Positions 1-5,010 of a stretch of DNA of 6,694 nucleotides are shown here, one piece after another. Every line of letters starts with the position of its first letter. Position 1 is the stretch's first letter. A program made the position numbers and the translations under genes. The DNA is taken from assembly GCA_003662205.1 (NCBI GenBank), contig QMXQ01000087.1:1-6694 (forward strand), read 5' to 3'. The stretch comes from Candidatus Bathyarchaeota archaeon. GTDB lineage: Archaea; Thermoproteota; Bathyarchaeia; TCS64. Under the pieces are notes generated by a model. That model ran no database searches and was not told where the DNA came from. It saw only the letters and a program-made list of their open reading frames with translations.

Positions 1-540
1 CTGTATCCACTGCTCCTCATCCCAATAGGGGTGCTATGCTGCTCCAACGCCACCAACTTCCTCGCAGGCTTCAACGGCCTCGAGGCGGGGATGGGGTTCG
101 TCCTCAACCTCTCCCTGGGGCTGTTCGCGCTGATCAACGACAAGCAGGCGGCGGCCCTCATCGCGCTCACCTTCGCCGCCGCCCTCCTCGCCTTCCTCAG
201 ATACAACTGGTACCCCGCCAAGGTCTTCCCCGGCGACCTCAACTACACCATCGGCGCCGTCGCCGTCTGCGCCACCGTCATCGGCAACATGGAGCGATTC
301 GCCATCCTCTGCTTCACGCCCTGGATCGCGGAGGCCCTCCTCAAAGCCCGCTCCCGCTTCAAGGCGGAGAGCTACGGCGTCCTCCAGGAGGACGGAGCCG
401 TGAAACCCCTGGAGGAAGGGGTTTACTCGCTGACCCACCTGGTGATGAAGATGGGGCGCCTCAGGGAGTGGCAGGTCAGCCTGATACTCATCGCCCTCGA
501 AGCCGCCATCTGCACAGCAGCCTTCTTCCTCACAGCCTGA
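1..540 (+). CDS. Polyprenyl-phosphate GlcNAc-1-phosphate transferase (Alg7/AglH/GPT type), 5'-truncated
   Basis: This integral membrane enzyme is predicted to transfer GlcNAc-1-phosphate from UDP-GlcNAc to a dolichyl-type phosphate, the first step of lipid-linked glycan assembly. The frame is open from base 1 and ends at TGA 538-540, leaving 179 residues. Family members have roughly 320-400, so about the N-terminal half, including the DD motif, lies outside the window. The motif NATNFLAGFNGLEAG (residues 16-30) closely matches the eukaryotic Alg7 signature NAxNxLAGxNGLE; bacterial MraY/WecA have Asp where this has Ala. YPAKVFPGD (71-79) contains the family's metal-binding Asp. About five hydrophobic segments are visible (near 1-14, 32-46, 49-66, 83-112, 158-178). 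The loop VYSLTHLVMKMGRLREW (141-157) resembles the conserved NLVLK region of eukaryotic GPT. LNY follows the GD, where many archaeal homologues have TG. The Agl24-like gene begins 40 bases downstream, which supports a role in N-glycan or lipid-glycan synthesis. Family call is strong; the exact sugar is inferred. Confidence 0.88.
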   Translation: MYPLLLIPIGVLCCSNATNFLAGFNGLEAGMGFVLNLSLGLFALINDKQAAALIALTFAAALLAFLRYNWYPAKVFPGDLNYTIGAVAVCATVIGNMERFAILCFTPWIAEALLKARSRFKAESYGVLQEDGAVKPLEEGVYSLTHLVMKMGRLREWQVSLILIALEAAICTAAFFLTA

Positions 541-580
541 GCTAAAAGAGATAAACGACGGGACGGATCACTCCTTGAGG
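541..580 (+). promoter_or_regulatory. Possible weak promoter or short leader before the Agl24-like gene
   Basis: The 40-base gap after the Alg7-like gene contains an A-rich stretch, CTAAAAGAGATAAA (542-555), about 25-35 bases before ATG 581. That is where an archaeal box A would sit for a leaderless mRNA. It is a poor match to TTTATA-type boxes, and the gene could equally be read through from the upstream gene. Confidence 0.2.
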
Positions 581-1555
581 ATGGCGAAGAAGGCGATAAT
601 GATTCTGGCGGGCGGGGGAGGCCACACGGGCTACGCCCGAATCCTCGCCGAAGCGCTCCACGGACGAGCGGAGCTCTCCTTCCTCGCGCCAGATGACGAC
701 CAGATCAGCCGCAGGCGATTAGAGCCCTTCGGCCCCGTCAGGACGCTGACGAAACCGCGCCATCCCACAACCCAAACCTGGCGTTTCACCTTCAGGCTCG
801 CCAAGGCATTCTATCAATCCCTCGGCCTGGTGACGGGAGACCTCGACGTGGTGGTGAGCACGGGGAGCAACTTCTGCGTTCCCCCCGCCTTAGTCGCCTG
901 GATGAGGGGGGTGCCCCTCGTGAACCTGGAGAGCCGGGTCAGGTTCACCAAGCCGTCGAGGACCGCCGCCCTCCTCCAACACTTCGCCGAGGTCACCGCC
1001 CTCCAGTGGGACGAGCAGAGCCGCATCCTGAAAGGCACCGTCTTCGGCCCCCTCCTGCCGAAGCCCACCATCGCGCCGTGGAATGGGGGGTACGTCCTCA
1101 TTACCGGAGGCACCTACGGATACAGGGAGCTGTTCGACGCCGCCTCCGAGAGCAGCTTGAGGGAGGTCGTGCTACAGACGGGAAACATGGACAATAGAAG
1201 GTACGCGGAGAGGCACCCGGATTGGCGGGTGATCTCCTTTACCGAGAGATTCGACGAACTCCTGGCCGGCGCCGAGGTCGTCGTCTCCCCACCGGGCGGA
1301 ACACCCATCGAAGCCGTGGTCTACGGGAAGCCCGTGGTCATCGTCCGCTACCCGAAATGGACCAAGGCAGCGGGTCTAGAGGACACGAGAATCTTCGCCG
1401 AGAAACTGAACGCACCGCTGCTCCTCGACCTCATGCCGTCAGCCCTCGAAGCCGCTATCGAGGAGGCTAAAAGACGGAAGCCGCCCAACCTGAGAGACGG
1501 CACGGGTCAACTAGTCAAAGCCATACTCTCCCTCGGGGAGAATAAGATTAATTAG
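581..1555 (+). CDS. Agl24-like beta-1,4-GlcNAc transferase, Alg14-Alg13-like fusion (GT28/MurG fold)
   Basis: This is predicted to be a peripheral membrane GT-B enzyme adding the second GlcNAc to polyprenyl-PP-GlcNAc, as Alg13/Alg14 do in eukaryotes and Agl24 does in Sulfolobus. From ATG 581 it has 324 residues. The N-terminal half is Alg14-like: GGGGHTGYA at 11-19, whose His15 matches the histidine reported as important in Agl24; STGSNFCVPP at 93-102; NLESRVRF at 115-122; and a Q-W pair at 142-143 like the Alg14 VQW end. The C-terminal half is Alg13-like: YVLITGGTYGYRELFDA at 171-187, VVLQTGNM at 196-203, a sugar-nucleotide region VVVSPPGGTPIEAVVYGKP at 233-251, and GLEDTRIFAEKL at 265-276. 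The usual SHxGxGT histidine is Pro here. No membrane helix is obvious. An in-frame TTG at 575 would add two residues; ATG 581 is preferred. No good Shine-Dalgarno is present, so a very short leader is possible. MurG is excluded as the role by the Alg7-type neighbour. Confidence 0.85.
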   Translation: MAKKAIMILAGGGGHTGYARILAEALHGRAELSFLAPDDDQISRRRLEPFGPVRTLTKPRHPTTQTWRFTFRLAKAFYQSLGLVTGDLDVVVSTGSNFCVPPALVAWMRGVPLVNLESRVRFTKPSRTAALLQHFAEVTALQWDEQSRILKGTVFGPLLPKPTIAPWNGGYVLITGGTYGYRELFDAASESSLREVVLQTGNMDNRRYAERHPDWRVISFTERFDELLAGAEVVVSPPGGTPIEAVVYGKPVVIVRYPKWTKAAGLEDTRIFAEKLNAPLLLDLMPSALEAAIEEAKRRKPPNLRDGTGQLVKAILSLGENKIN

Positions 1556-1557
1556 AG
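1540..1557 (+). promoter_or_regulatory. Candidate TATA-box region before the small membrane protein module
   Basis: AATAAGATTAATTAGAG covers the last codons and stop of the Agl24-like gene. It is an AT-rich island in otherwise GC-rich sequence. Its centre, near 1548, would place transcription start near 1574, ahead of the starts at 1586 and 1592. This could let the lower-GC genes downstream be transcribed separately from the glycosyltransferases. It rests on position and composition only. Confidence 0.3.
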
Positions 1558-1585
1558 TTGGGAGAGGTATCGTTGGACGGAGCCA

Positions 1586-1885
1586 ATGGAGATGCGCGCA
1601 GATAAGGAGACTATAGTCCTCTTAACTTCGCTCCTGATCCTCACCTCAATCTTCTCGGTCTCACTCTATAACTATCTAAACCCACCGAAGAGAGTGTGGG
1701 AGGGCAGAATCTTCGAATGCATTCCAAAGGCGAGCCATACCTACGTTGCAAGCTATGGCGGGGACTACCTGCGGCTCGTAGGGAACTATGAACTTGAGGT
1801 TGGAGCTACGTATAGAATAACATATATCACGAAAAGGCAGAACTGGGCAGAAAAGATCATCTCCATCGAGAAAATTGAGGGATAG
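1586..1885 (+). CDS. Small single-pass membrane protein with a short beta-rich domain, unknown function
   Basis: I do not recognise this family. The 99 residues begin with a short charged segment (MEMRADKE), then one hydrophobic helix at about 9-28 (TIVLLTSLLILTSIFSVSLY), a Pro-rich linker NPPKR (32-36), and a soluble domain of about 60 residues with alternating hydrophobic positions. Examples are VWEGRIFECIP, YLRLVGNYELEVGATYRITY and KIISIEKI, which suggest a small beta-barrel or OB-like fold. It may be a signal-anchored extracytoplasmic protein. Two starts are possible: ATG 1586 or ATG 1592. A GGAG at 1579-1582 lies 3 bases before the first and 9 before the second, so spacing favours 1592 and a 97-residue product. 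It starts 30-36 bases after the Agl24-like gene and precedes the two phosphatase-superfamily genes, so it may anchor or assist one of them (inference). Coding is supported by the clean domain pattern and stop-free frame. Confidence 0.65.
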   Translation: MEMRADKETIVLLTSLLILTSIFSVSLYNYLNPPKRVWEGRIFECIPKASHTYVASYGGDYLRLVGNYELEVGATYRITYITKRQNWAEKIISIEKIEG

Positions 1886-1941
1886 AACACCTGAGATTCA
1901 ACTCCCGTGAACGTTCAGAAGGAATACGTTGCAACATTTAA

Positions 1942-1950
1942 GGGAGGTGA
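1942..1950 (+). promoter_or_regulatory. Strong Shine-Dalgarno site fixing the start of the sulfatase-like gene
   Basis: GGGAGGTGA is a near-complete match to the archaeal consensus and lies 4 bases before GTG 1955. It decides between that GTG and an in-frame GTG at 1907, which would place this site inside the coding region and add 16 poorly supported residues. Confidence 0.8.
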
Positions 1951-1954
1951 ACAA

Positions 1955-2923
1955 GTGAAGAACCTGATCCTAATAACGATGGACGCGTTGAGATACGACC
2001 ATGTCACGCCGGAAATCACTCCAAACCTCATTGAGATATCCAAAGACGGAGTTTTCTTCAAATTCGCGATGGCAGGCGGGGGCACGACGAAATCCAGCAT
2101 GCCGTGCATAATAGCGGCGAACTACACCTATGACCCGGAGAAGAATCTATCCGTGGTATTGAAGAACAACGGTTACTCTACTGGCTGCCTCCACTCCAAC
2201 CTGCTCATGAACGACTTCGCGCCAGGTTTCGACACCTTCATCGACCTGAAGAAGAAACACCTTGTCTCCAAACAGACTAAGAGAAAGATCAGAGAGGTCT
2301 TCGGCGACAGAGCATTCAAAACGCTCAAGGCGATCCGTAGGACAATGAAATCCGGTGACAGTTACATCCCCTATGAACGCGCCGAAAGACTTGTTAAGAG
2401 AAGTTTGGAGTGGCTTGACGGGCGCAGCGAGCCTTATTTCCTCTGGGTCCACTTCATGGAACCCCATGTCCCTTACTACCCACCGGAGAATGATCTAGGC
2501 CTCTCCTCGAAAGAGATGATAAAACTTAATGACAAACTAATAGATGCTGCCTGGAAGAGGGCTACCTTGACAGCTGAGGAGGTAGAGATACTGAAAAGGC
2601 TCTACAGGCTCGAGGTAAAATACATGGATAAGTGGATAGGGGAGTTCTACAGGCGGGTGGAGAAGAACAACGTGATCTTTCTCACGGCGGACCATGGGGA
2701 CGAGTTCGGCGAGCATGGAGATTTCTCTCATAGAGGCAAGATCGTCCCAGAACTTCTTCATGTCCCTCTCATAATCGTTGGAGAAGGCATCAAGAAAGGC
2801 GCCGTGGTTGAGAAGGATGTCTCGCACCTCGACCTCGCTCCGACCATGCTCGACATCGCGGGTTTATACGAGCACAGATTTGGGTTGGGGCGGAGCTTCA
2901 AGCATCTCTGCGTAGGCGGATAA
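1955..2923 (+). CDS. Sulfatase-like hydrolase/transferase (alkaline phosphatase superfamily), non-formylglycine type
   Basis: This is a predicted metal-dependent enzyme acting on a sulfate or phosphate ester or phosphodiester; the substrate is unknown. From GTG 1955 it has 322 residues, shorter than typical sulfatases (about 450-550). The N-terminal strand plus metal ligand is ILITMDALRYD (5-15, Asp10). The nucleophile region reads TTKSSMPCII (44-53). It aligns with the C/S-x-P-x-R sulfatase motif as S48-M-P-C-I, so Ser48 would replace the formylglycine cysteine and the Arg is absent. HFMEPHVPYYPP (167-178) is the typical mid-domain histidine motif. DHGDEFGEHGDFSHRGK (246-262) carries the C-terminal metal-binding Asp-His and the substrate-side HxGK, followed by HVPLII. 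No signal peptide or membrane helix is visible, so it appears cytosolic. The phosphodiesterase-like gene starts 4 bases after its stop. Family assignment is secure. True sulfatase activity is doubtful; phosphatase or phospho-alcohol transferase is possible. Confidence 0.85.
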   Translation: MKNLILITMDALRYDHVTPEITPNLIEISKDGVFFKFAMAGGGTTKSSMPCIIAANYTYDPEKNLSVVLKNNGYSTGCLHSNLLMNDFAPGFDTFIDLKKKHLVSKQTKRKIREVFGDRAFKTLKAIRRTMKSGDSYIPYERAERLVKRSLEWLDGRSEPYFLWVHFMEPHVPYYPPENDLGLSSKEMIKLNDKLIDAAWKRATLTAEEVEILKRLYRLEVKYMDKWIGEFYRRVEKNNVIFLTADHGDEFGEHGDFSHRGKIVPELLHVPLIIVGEGIKKGAVVEKDVSHLDLAPTMLDIAGLYEHRFGLGRSFKHLCVGG

Positions 2924-2927
2924 GAGA

Positions 2928-3764
2928 GTGCCAAGGGTCTGCGTACTCGGCTACGACGGCTTGGAACTCACTCTAGTTGAGAAGTTGAATCTCCGAGGGC
3001 TCCTACAGCGGGAGCATGGGAGGGTGGATGTTCCCATCGCCGGAGGCATCGACGACCCCTCTACGCCTATCGTCTGGACGAGTTTCATCACAGGGCAGCC
3101 GCCCCACATCCACGGCGTCGATATGCCCCAAGTCTGGGATAGCCCTCTCGACGGCTTCCGTAGCCTCATCCGCAGGCATCGGACCCTCTATGGCATCGCG
3201 AAGCGGTTTAAGCTGGGCTATAAAGTGCGAGAGCGTATTGGGGTGAAGCCCAAGTTCCCCAGCCGGGAGAATATTCGCTGCGACACCATCTTCGACGTCG
3301 TCCAGCCTAGCATCGCCATCAGTGTCCCTGTCTATAACGAAGACCTGCATCACAACTATCCTGTCGGCGAGGTGTTCAAGGCTAGGCAAGACCCGGAGTT
3401 CAGGCGAGAGTATGAGGCGAAGGTGAGAAGTATCTTCCAGCGGGAGATTGAGGAGCTTTTTGATGCGCTGGAGAGGAAGTGGAAGGTGCTGATGATCCAC
3501 CTCCACATCACGGATCTTCTTGGTCACATCTATTGGGGGACGGAGAAACTCGCTCTCCTTTACGAGGAGATGGCCCTGCTGACAGATAGGGTAAAGCAGA
3601 GGCTCAGCCCCAGGGACCTCCTCCTCATCATCTCAGATCATGGTATGGGGCGCTATGGACACACTCATTACGGGTTTTACAGCCTGAACATGGAGCTGGG
3701 ACTGAGGAATCCGGCGATCACCGATTTTTTCCATATCATCAAAACGCTCACTAAGGAGGAATAA
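2928..3764 (+). CDS. Type I phosphodiesterase/nucleotide pyrophosphatase-like enzyme (alkaline phosphatase superfamily)
   Basis: This is a predicted two-metal phosphodiesterase or phosphatase of the NPP branch, 278 residues from GTG 2928. The metal and catalytic set looks complete: Asp10 in VLGYDGLE, Thr46 as nucleophile in STPIVWTSFITG (45-56) followed by HIHGVDMP (60-67), Asp196 and His200 in HITDLLGH (193-200), Asp237-His238 in SDHGMG (236-241), and a His in GHTHYGFY (244-251). TxxWxSFxTGxxPxxHG is characteristic of archaeal members often annotated as phosphodiesterase or predicted AP-superfamily phosphohydrolase. The core is compact, with a charged helical insert at about 150-185. No signal peptide or membrane segment is seen, which suggests a cytosolic enzyme. 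The GTG lies 4 bases after the sulfatase-like stop, so the two are almost certainly co-translated; a weak GGCGGA at the end of the upstream gene may help initiation. The substrate is unknown. Context suggests a nucleotide-sugar, lipid-linked sugar or glycan phosphodiester (inference). Confidence 0.83.
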   Translation: MPRVCVLGYDGLELTLVEKLNLRGLLQREHGRVDVPIAGGIDDPSTPIVWTSFITGQPPHIHGVDMPQVWDSPLDGFRSLIRRHRTLYGIAKRFKLGYKVRERIGVKPKFPSRENIRCDTIFDVVQPSIAISVPVYNEDLHHNYPVGEVFKARQDPEFRREYEAKVRSIFQREIEELFDALERKWKVLMIHLHITDLLGHIYWGTEKLALLYEEMALLTDRVKQRLSPRDLLLIISDHGMGRYGHTHYGFYSLNMELGLRNPAITDFFHIIKTLTKEE

Positions 3765-3941
3765 GATCCCTGGGCTATTCGAGGGAAGATAAAATCCTCT
3801 GCGAAAGAGATGTAAGATATAATTTATGACCATTCTATCGCGTCTTCCAACTGATTCTCAAAACGAAACTCGCTAAATAGATATTTGTTTAGCCATTCTG
3901 ATTATAATGTAGCCAAAGTCTCATGAATCATTTAATCGCTA
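3765..3941. other. AT-rich convergent spacer with two weak hairpins; likely termination zone
   Basis: This spacer lies between the stops of the plus-strand phosphodiesterase-like gene and the minus-strand glycosyltransferase. It contains two short inverted repeats: TCCCT 3767-3771 with AGGGA 3782-3786, and GCTAAA 3872-3877 with TTTAGC 3888-3893, the latter extendable inward with G-T pairs. On the minus strand the T-rich stretches GTTTCGTTTTG (3859-3869) and GATTTTATC (about 3789-3797) could serve archaeal U-tract termination. No gene or RNA was recognised here. TATA-like runs near 3813-3825 have no plus-strand gene downstream to serve. Confidence 0.45.
3872..3893. terminator. Possible bidirectional terminator hairpin
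   Basis: GCTAAA and TTTAGC form a perfect 6-base stem. It extends to 9 pairs with two G-T pairs around an ATAT loop. It sits in the middle of a convergent spacer and has T-rich sequence within and beside it. The stem is AT-rich and short, so the call rests mainly on location. Confidence 0.3.
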
Positions 3942-4817
3942 CTAGCACCGAAGACCTCCAGCATCTCCGCTCGAAGTGAAGCGCCTTAAGACGTAGTTGA
4001 GCCTTTCCCGGGCGTCCTCCTTGCAGAAACGGTCCATGAAACAATAGAACTCGGTATCGAATGGTTTCTCTGAACGGGACAGAGTGAATATGAGAAAGGT
4101 CAAGAAAAAAACGAGACCTCCAAGAACCCTTGGCTTCTTCCTCAAGCTGATGGCTGAGGCTAGCGCCGTATGAAATAAAGAGTAGCCGAACTTGTAGCGC
4201 ACCTGTCCAGTCAGCATCCATCTGCTCAGAGTGCGCTTCTCCCAGCTCCGCTTCTGCTCGTATCTGATCTCGGGGAAGGAGGTAACCCGCCAGCCCTTCA
4301 TCCGCGCCTTTAGGAGGGCGTGGAGGTCGAAGCCGGATATTGGAGCTAGGCCGTCGATGTCGTCCCAGCATCGTCGTCGGTAGACCTTGGCTCCGTCTGA
4401 GGCATGGTTTTTCCAAAGCCTTTCGCCGAAGGGGACACCGCTCGCAACCCCGAGGAGGGGGTCATCTTCGAAGCGGGCGATCAGCTGCTCGACGTATCTC
4501 GGCGGAAGGTAGCTGTCGGCGTCGATCTTCAGCAGGTAATCCCAGTCGGGCACCGCCTCGGCTGCGGCCTTAACCCCCCGCATGAGAGCCAGGCTCTGAT
4601 TGACCCCTCTTACAGCGATGCGCTCCGTTCTCAGCCGTAGCAGCATCACCTTCGGGCTGTACCCCTCAACGATGGATGCGGTCCTGTCCTCCGATCCATC
4701 GTCGACGACAACGAAGCAGGAGGGGGAGAGGGTCTGTCTGAGCACGGCATCAACAGCACCTTGAACCAGCTCCTCCTCGTTGCGGCACGCCAAGACCGTG
4801 ATGTACTTCGGCTTCAC
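3942..4817 (-). CDS. GT2 family glycosyltransferase with C-terminal membrane helix
   Basis: This is a predicted inverting GT-A glycosyltransferase acting at the cytosolic face of the membrane, 291 residues from GTG 4817-4815. The N-terminal nucleotide-sugar domain shows ITVLACRNEEE (6-16), VVVDDGSEDRT (36-46) and the metal-binding DxD in LLKIDADSYLP (95-105, Asp99/Asp101). GLAPISGFDLH (156-166) and the charged EKRTLSRWMLTGQVRYKFGY (193-212) correspond to the acceptor-side region and the Arg-Trp motif of this family. A hydrophobic helix at about 231-247 (VLGGLVFFLTFLIFTLS) is followed by a charged tail of about 40 residues that is probably cytosolic. The sugar and acceptor cannot be read from the sequence. 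Neighbouring glmS and the Alg7/Agl24 pair suggest elongation of a lipid-linked glycan. It is transcribed divergently from glmS from its own promoter, with an inferred leader of about 11 bases and no clear Shine-Dalgarno site. Confidence 0.87.
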   Translation of the reverse strand: MKPKYITVLACRNEEELVQGAVDAVLRQTLSPSCFVVVDDGSEDRTASIVEGYSPKVMLLRLRTERIAVRGVNQSLALMRGVKAAAEAVPDWDYLLKIDADSYLPPRYVEQLIARFEDDPLLGVASGVPFGERLWKNHASDGAKVYRRRCWDDIDGLAPISGFDLHALLKARMKGWRVTSFPEIRYEQKRSWEKRTLSRWMLTGQVRYKFGYSLFHTALASAISLRKKPRVLGGLVFFLTFLIFTLSRSEKPFDTEFYCFMDRFCKEDARERLNYVLRRFTSSGDAGGLRC

Positions 4818-4849
4818 CCTTCGATCAAGCCCTAATCGTCCAACGAATG

Positions 4850-4858
4850 TTTAAATAT
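4850..4858 (-). promoter_or_regulatory. TATA box for the GT2 glycosyltransferase
   Basis: Read on the minus strand this is ATATTTAAA, a good archaeal box A. Its centre is near 4854, so transcription should start near 4828, giving a leader of about 11 bases before GTG 4817. Confidence 0.55.
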
Positions 4859-4864
4859 CTACGT

Positions 4865-4915
4865 TTTGGAATGGCCTGGGCTCGCGTCGGCTGTGGTGTG
4901 AATCGTTATTCCAAA
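4865..4915. repeat. Inverted repeat TTTGGAAT / ATTCCAAA in the divergent promoter region
   Basis: TTTGGAAT (4865-4872) and ATTCCAAA (4908-4915) are perfect 8-base complements separated by 35 bases. They lie just upstream of the GT2 TATA box and well upstream of the glmS TATA box. They could be paired protein-binding half-sites, or the stem of a short RNA of about 51 bases. A perfect 8-base pair at any spacing is not rare in 193 bases, so support is modest. Confidence 0.3.
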
Positions 4916-4968
4916 GTTGCTCTTCACGGGATCGGTAACAGGAAAAGGGAGGACGATCCTACACAATC

Positions 4969-4978
4969 TTTATATTTA
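4969..4978 (+). promoter_or_regulatory. TATA box for glmS
   Basis: TTTATATTTA is a strong archaeal box A. It is preceded by A-rich CACAATC, which could act as a BRE. Its centre near 4973 predicts transcription start near 4999-5000, leaving about 11 bases before the TTG start at 5011. Confidence 0.65.
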
Positions 4979-4999
4979 CTACTGATTGACGGTAGTAAA
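4975..4999. repeat. Perfect inverted repeat over the glmS core promoter; candidate operator
   Basis: TTTACTAC (4975-4982) and GTAGTAAA (4992-4999) are exact reverse complements around the 9-base spacer TGATTGACG. The left arm overlaps the TATA box and the right arm ends at the predicted transcription start. A dimeric repressor bound here would block TBP/TFB or RNA polymerase. Because most of it lies before the predicted start, it is more likely a DNA operator than an RNA hairpin or riboswitch. Confidence 0.5.
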
Positions 5000-5003
5000 G
5001 GTG
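4999..5003 (+). promoter_or_regulatory. Short Shine-Dalgarno site for the glmS TTG start
   Basis: AGGTG lies 7 bases before TTG 5011 and matches part of the archaeal GGAGGTGATC consensus. It falls at the very 5' end of the predicted transcript and shares base 4999 with the right arm of the inverted repeat. Confidence 0.45.
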
Positions 5004-5010
5004 TCCTCTT

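Noticed and set aside
34..545. Offset and antisense open frames over the Alg7-like gene
   Set aside because: Their translations are low-complexity Arg/Pro/Gly/Glu-rich, while the frame ending at 540 carries the transferase motifs and membrane helices.
1908..1917. A perfect 10-base palindrome, TGAACGTTCA, ahead of the sulfatase-like gene
   Set aside because: Several such palindromes are expected by chance in a window this size, and no TATA box is positioned next to it.
1907..1954. A longer start (GTG 1907) for the sulfatase-like gene
   Set aside because: The strong GGGAGGTGA four bases before GTG 1955 and the normal start of the domain right after it favour 1955.
3003..3527. A minus-strand open frame of 174 codons over the phosphodiesterase-like gene
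   Set aside because: It has no family features, and the plus strand has a complete catalytic set.
4865..4915. A tRNA-like pattern (paired ends with GTGTGAATC)
   Set aside because: It is too short for a tRNA, with no T-loop consensus or cloverleaf arms.
4984..5010. A glmS ribozyme or riboswitch upstream of glmS
   Set aside because: The predicted leader is only about 11 bases, leaving no room for a structured RNA.
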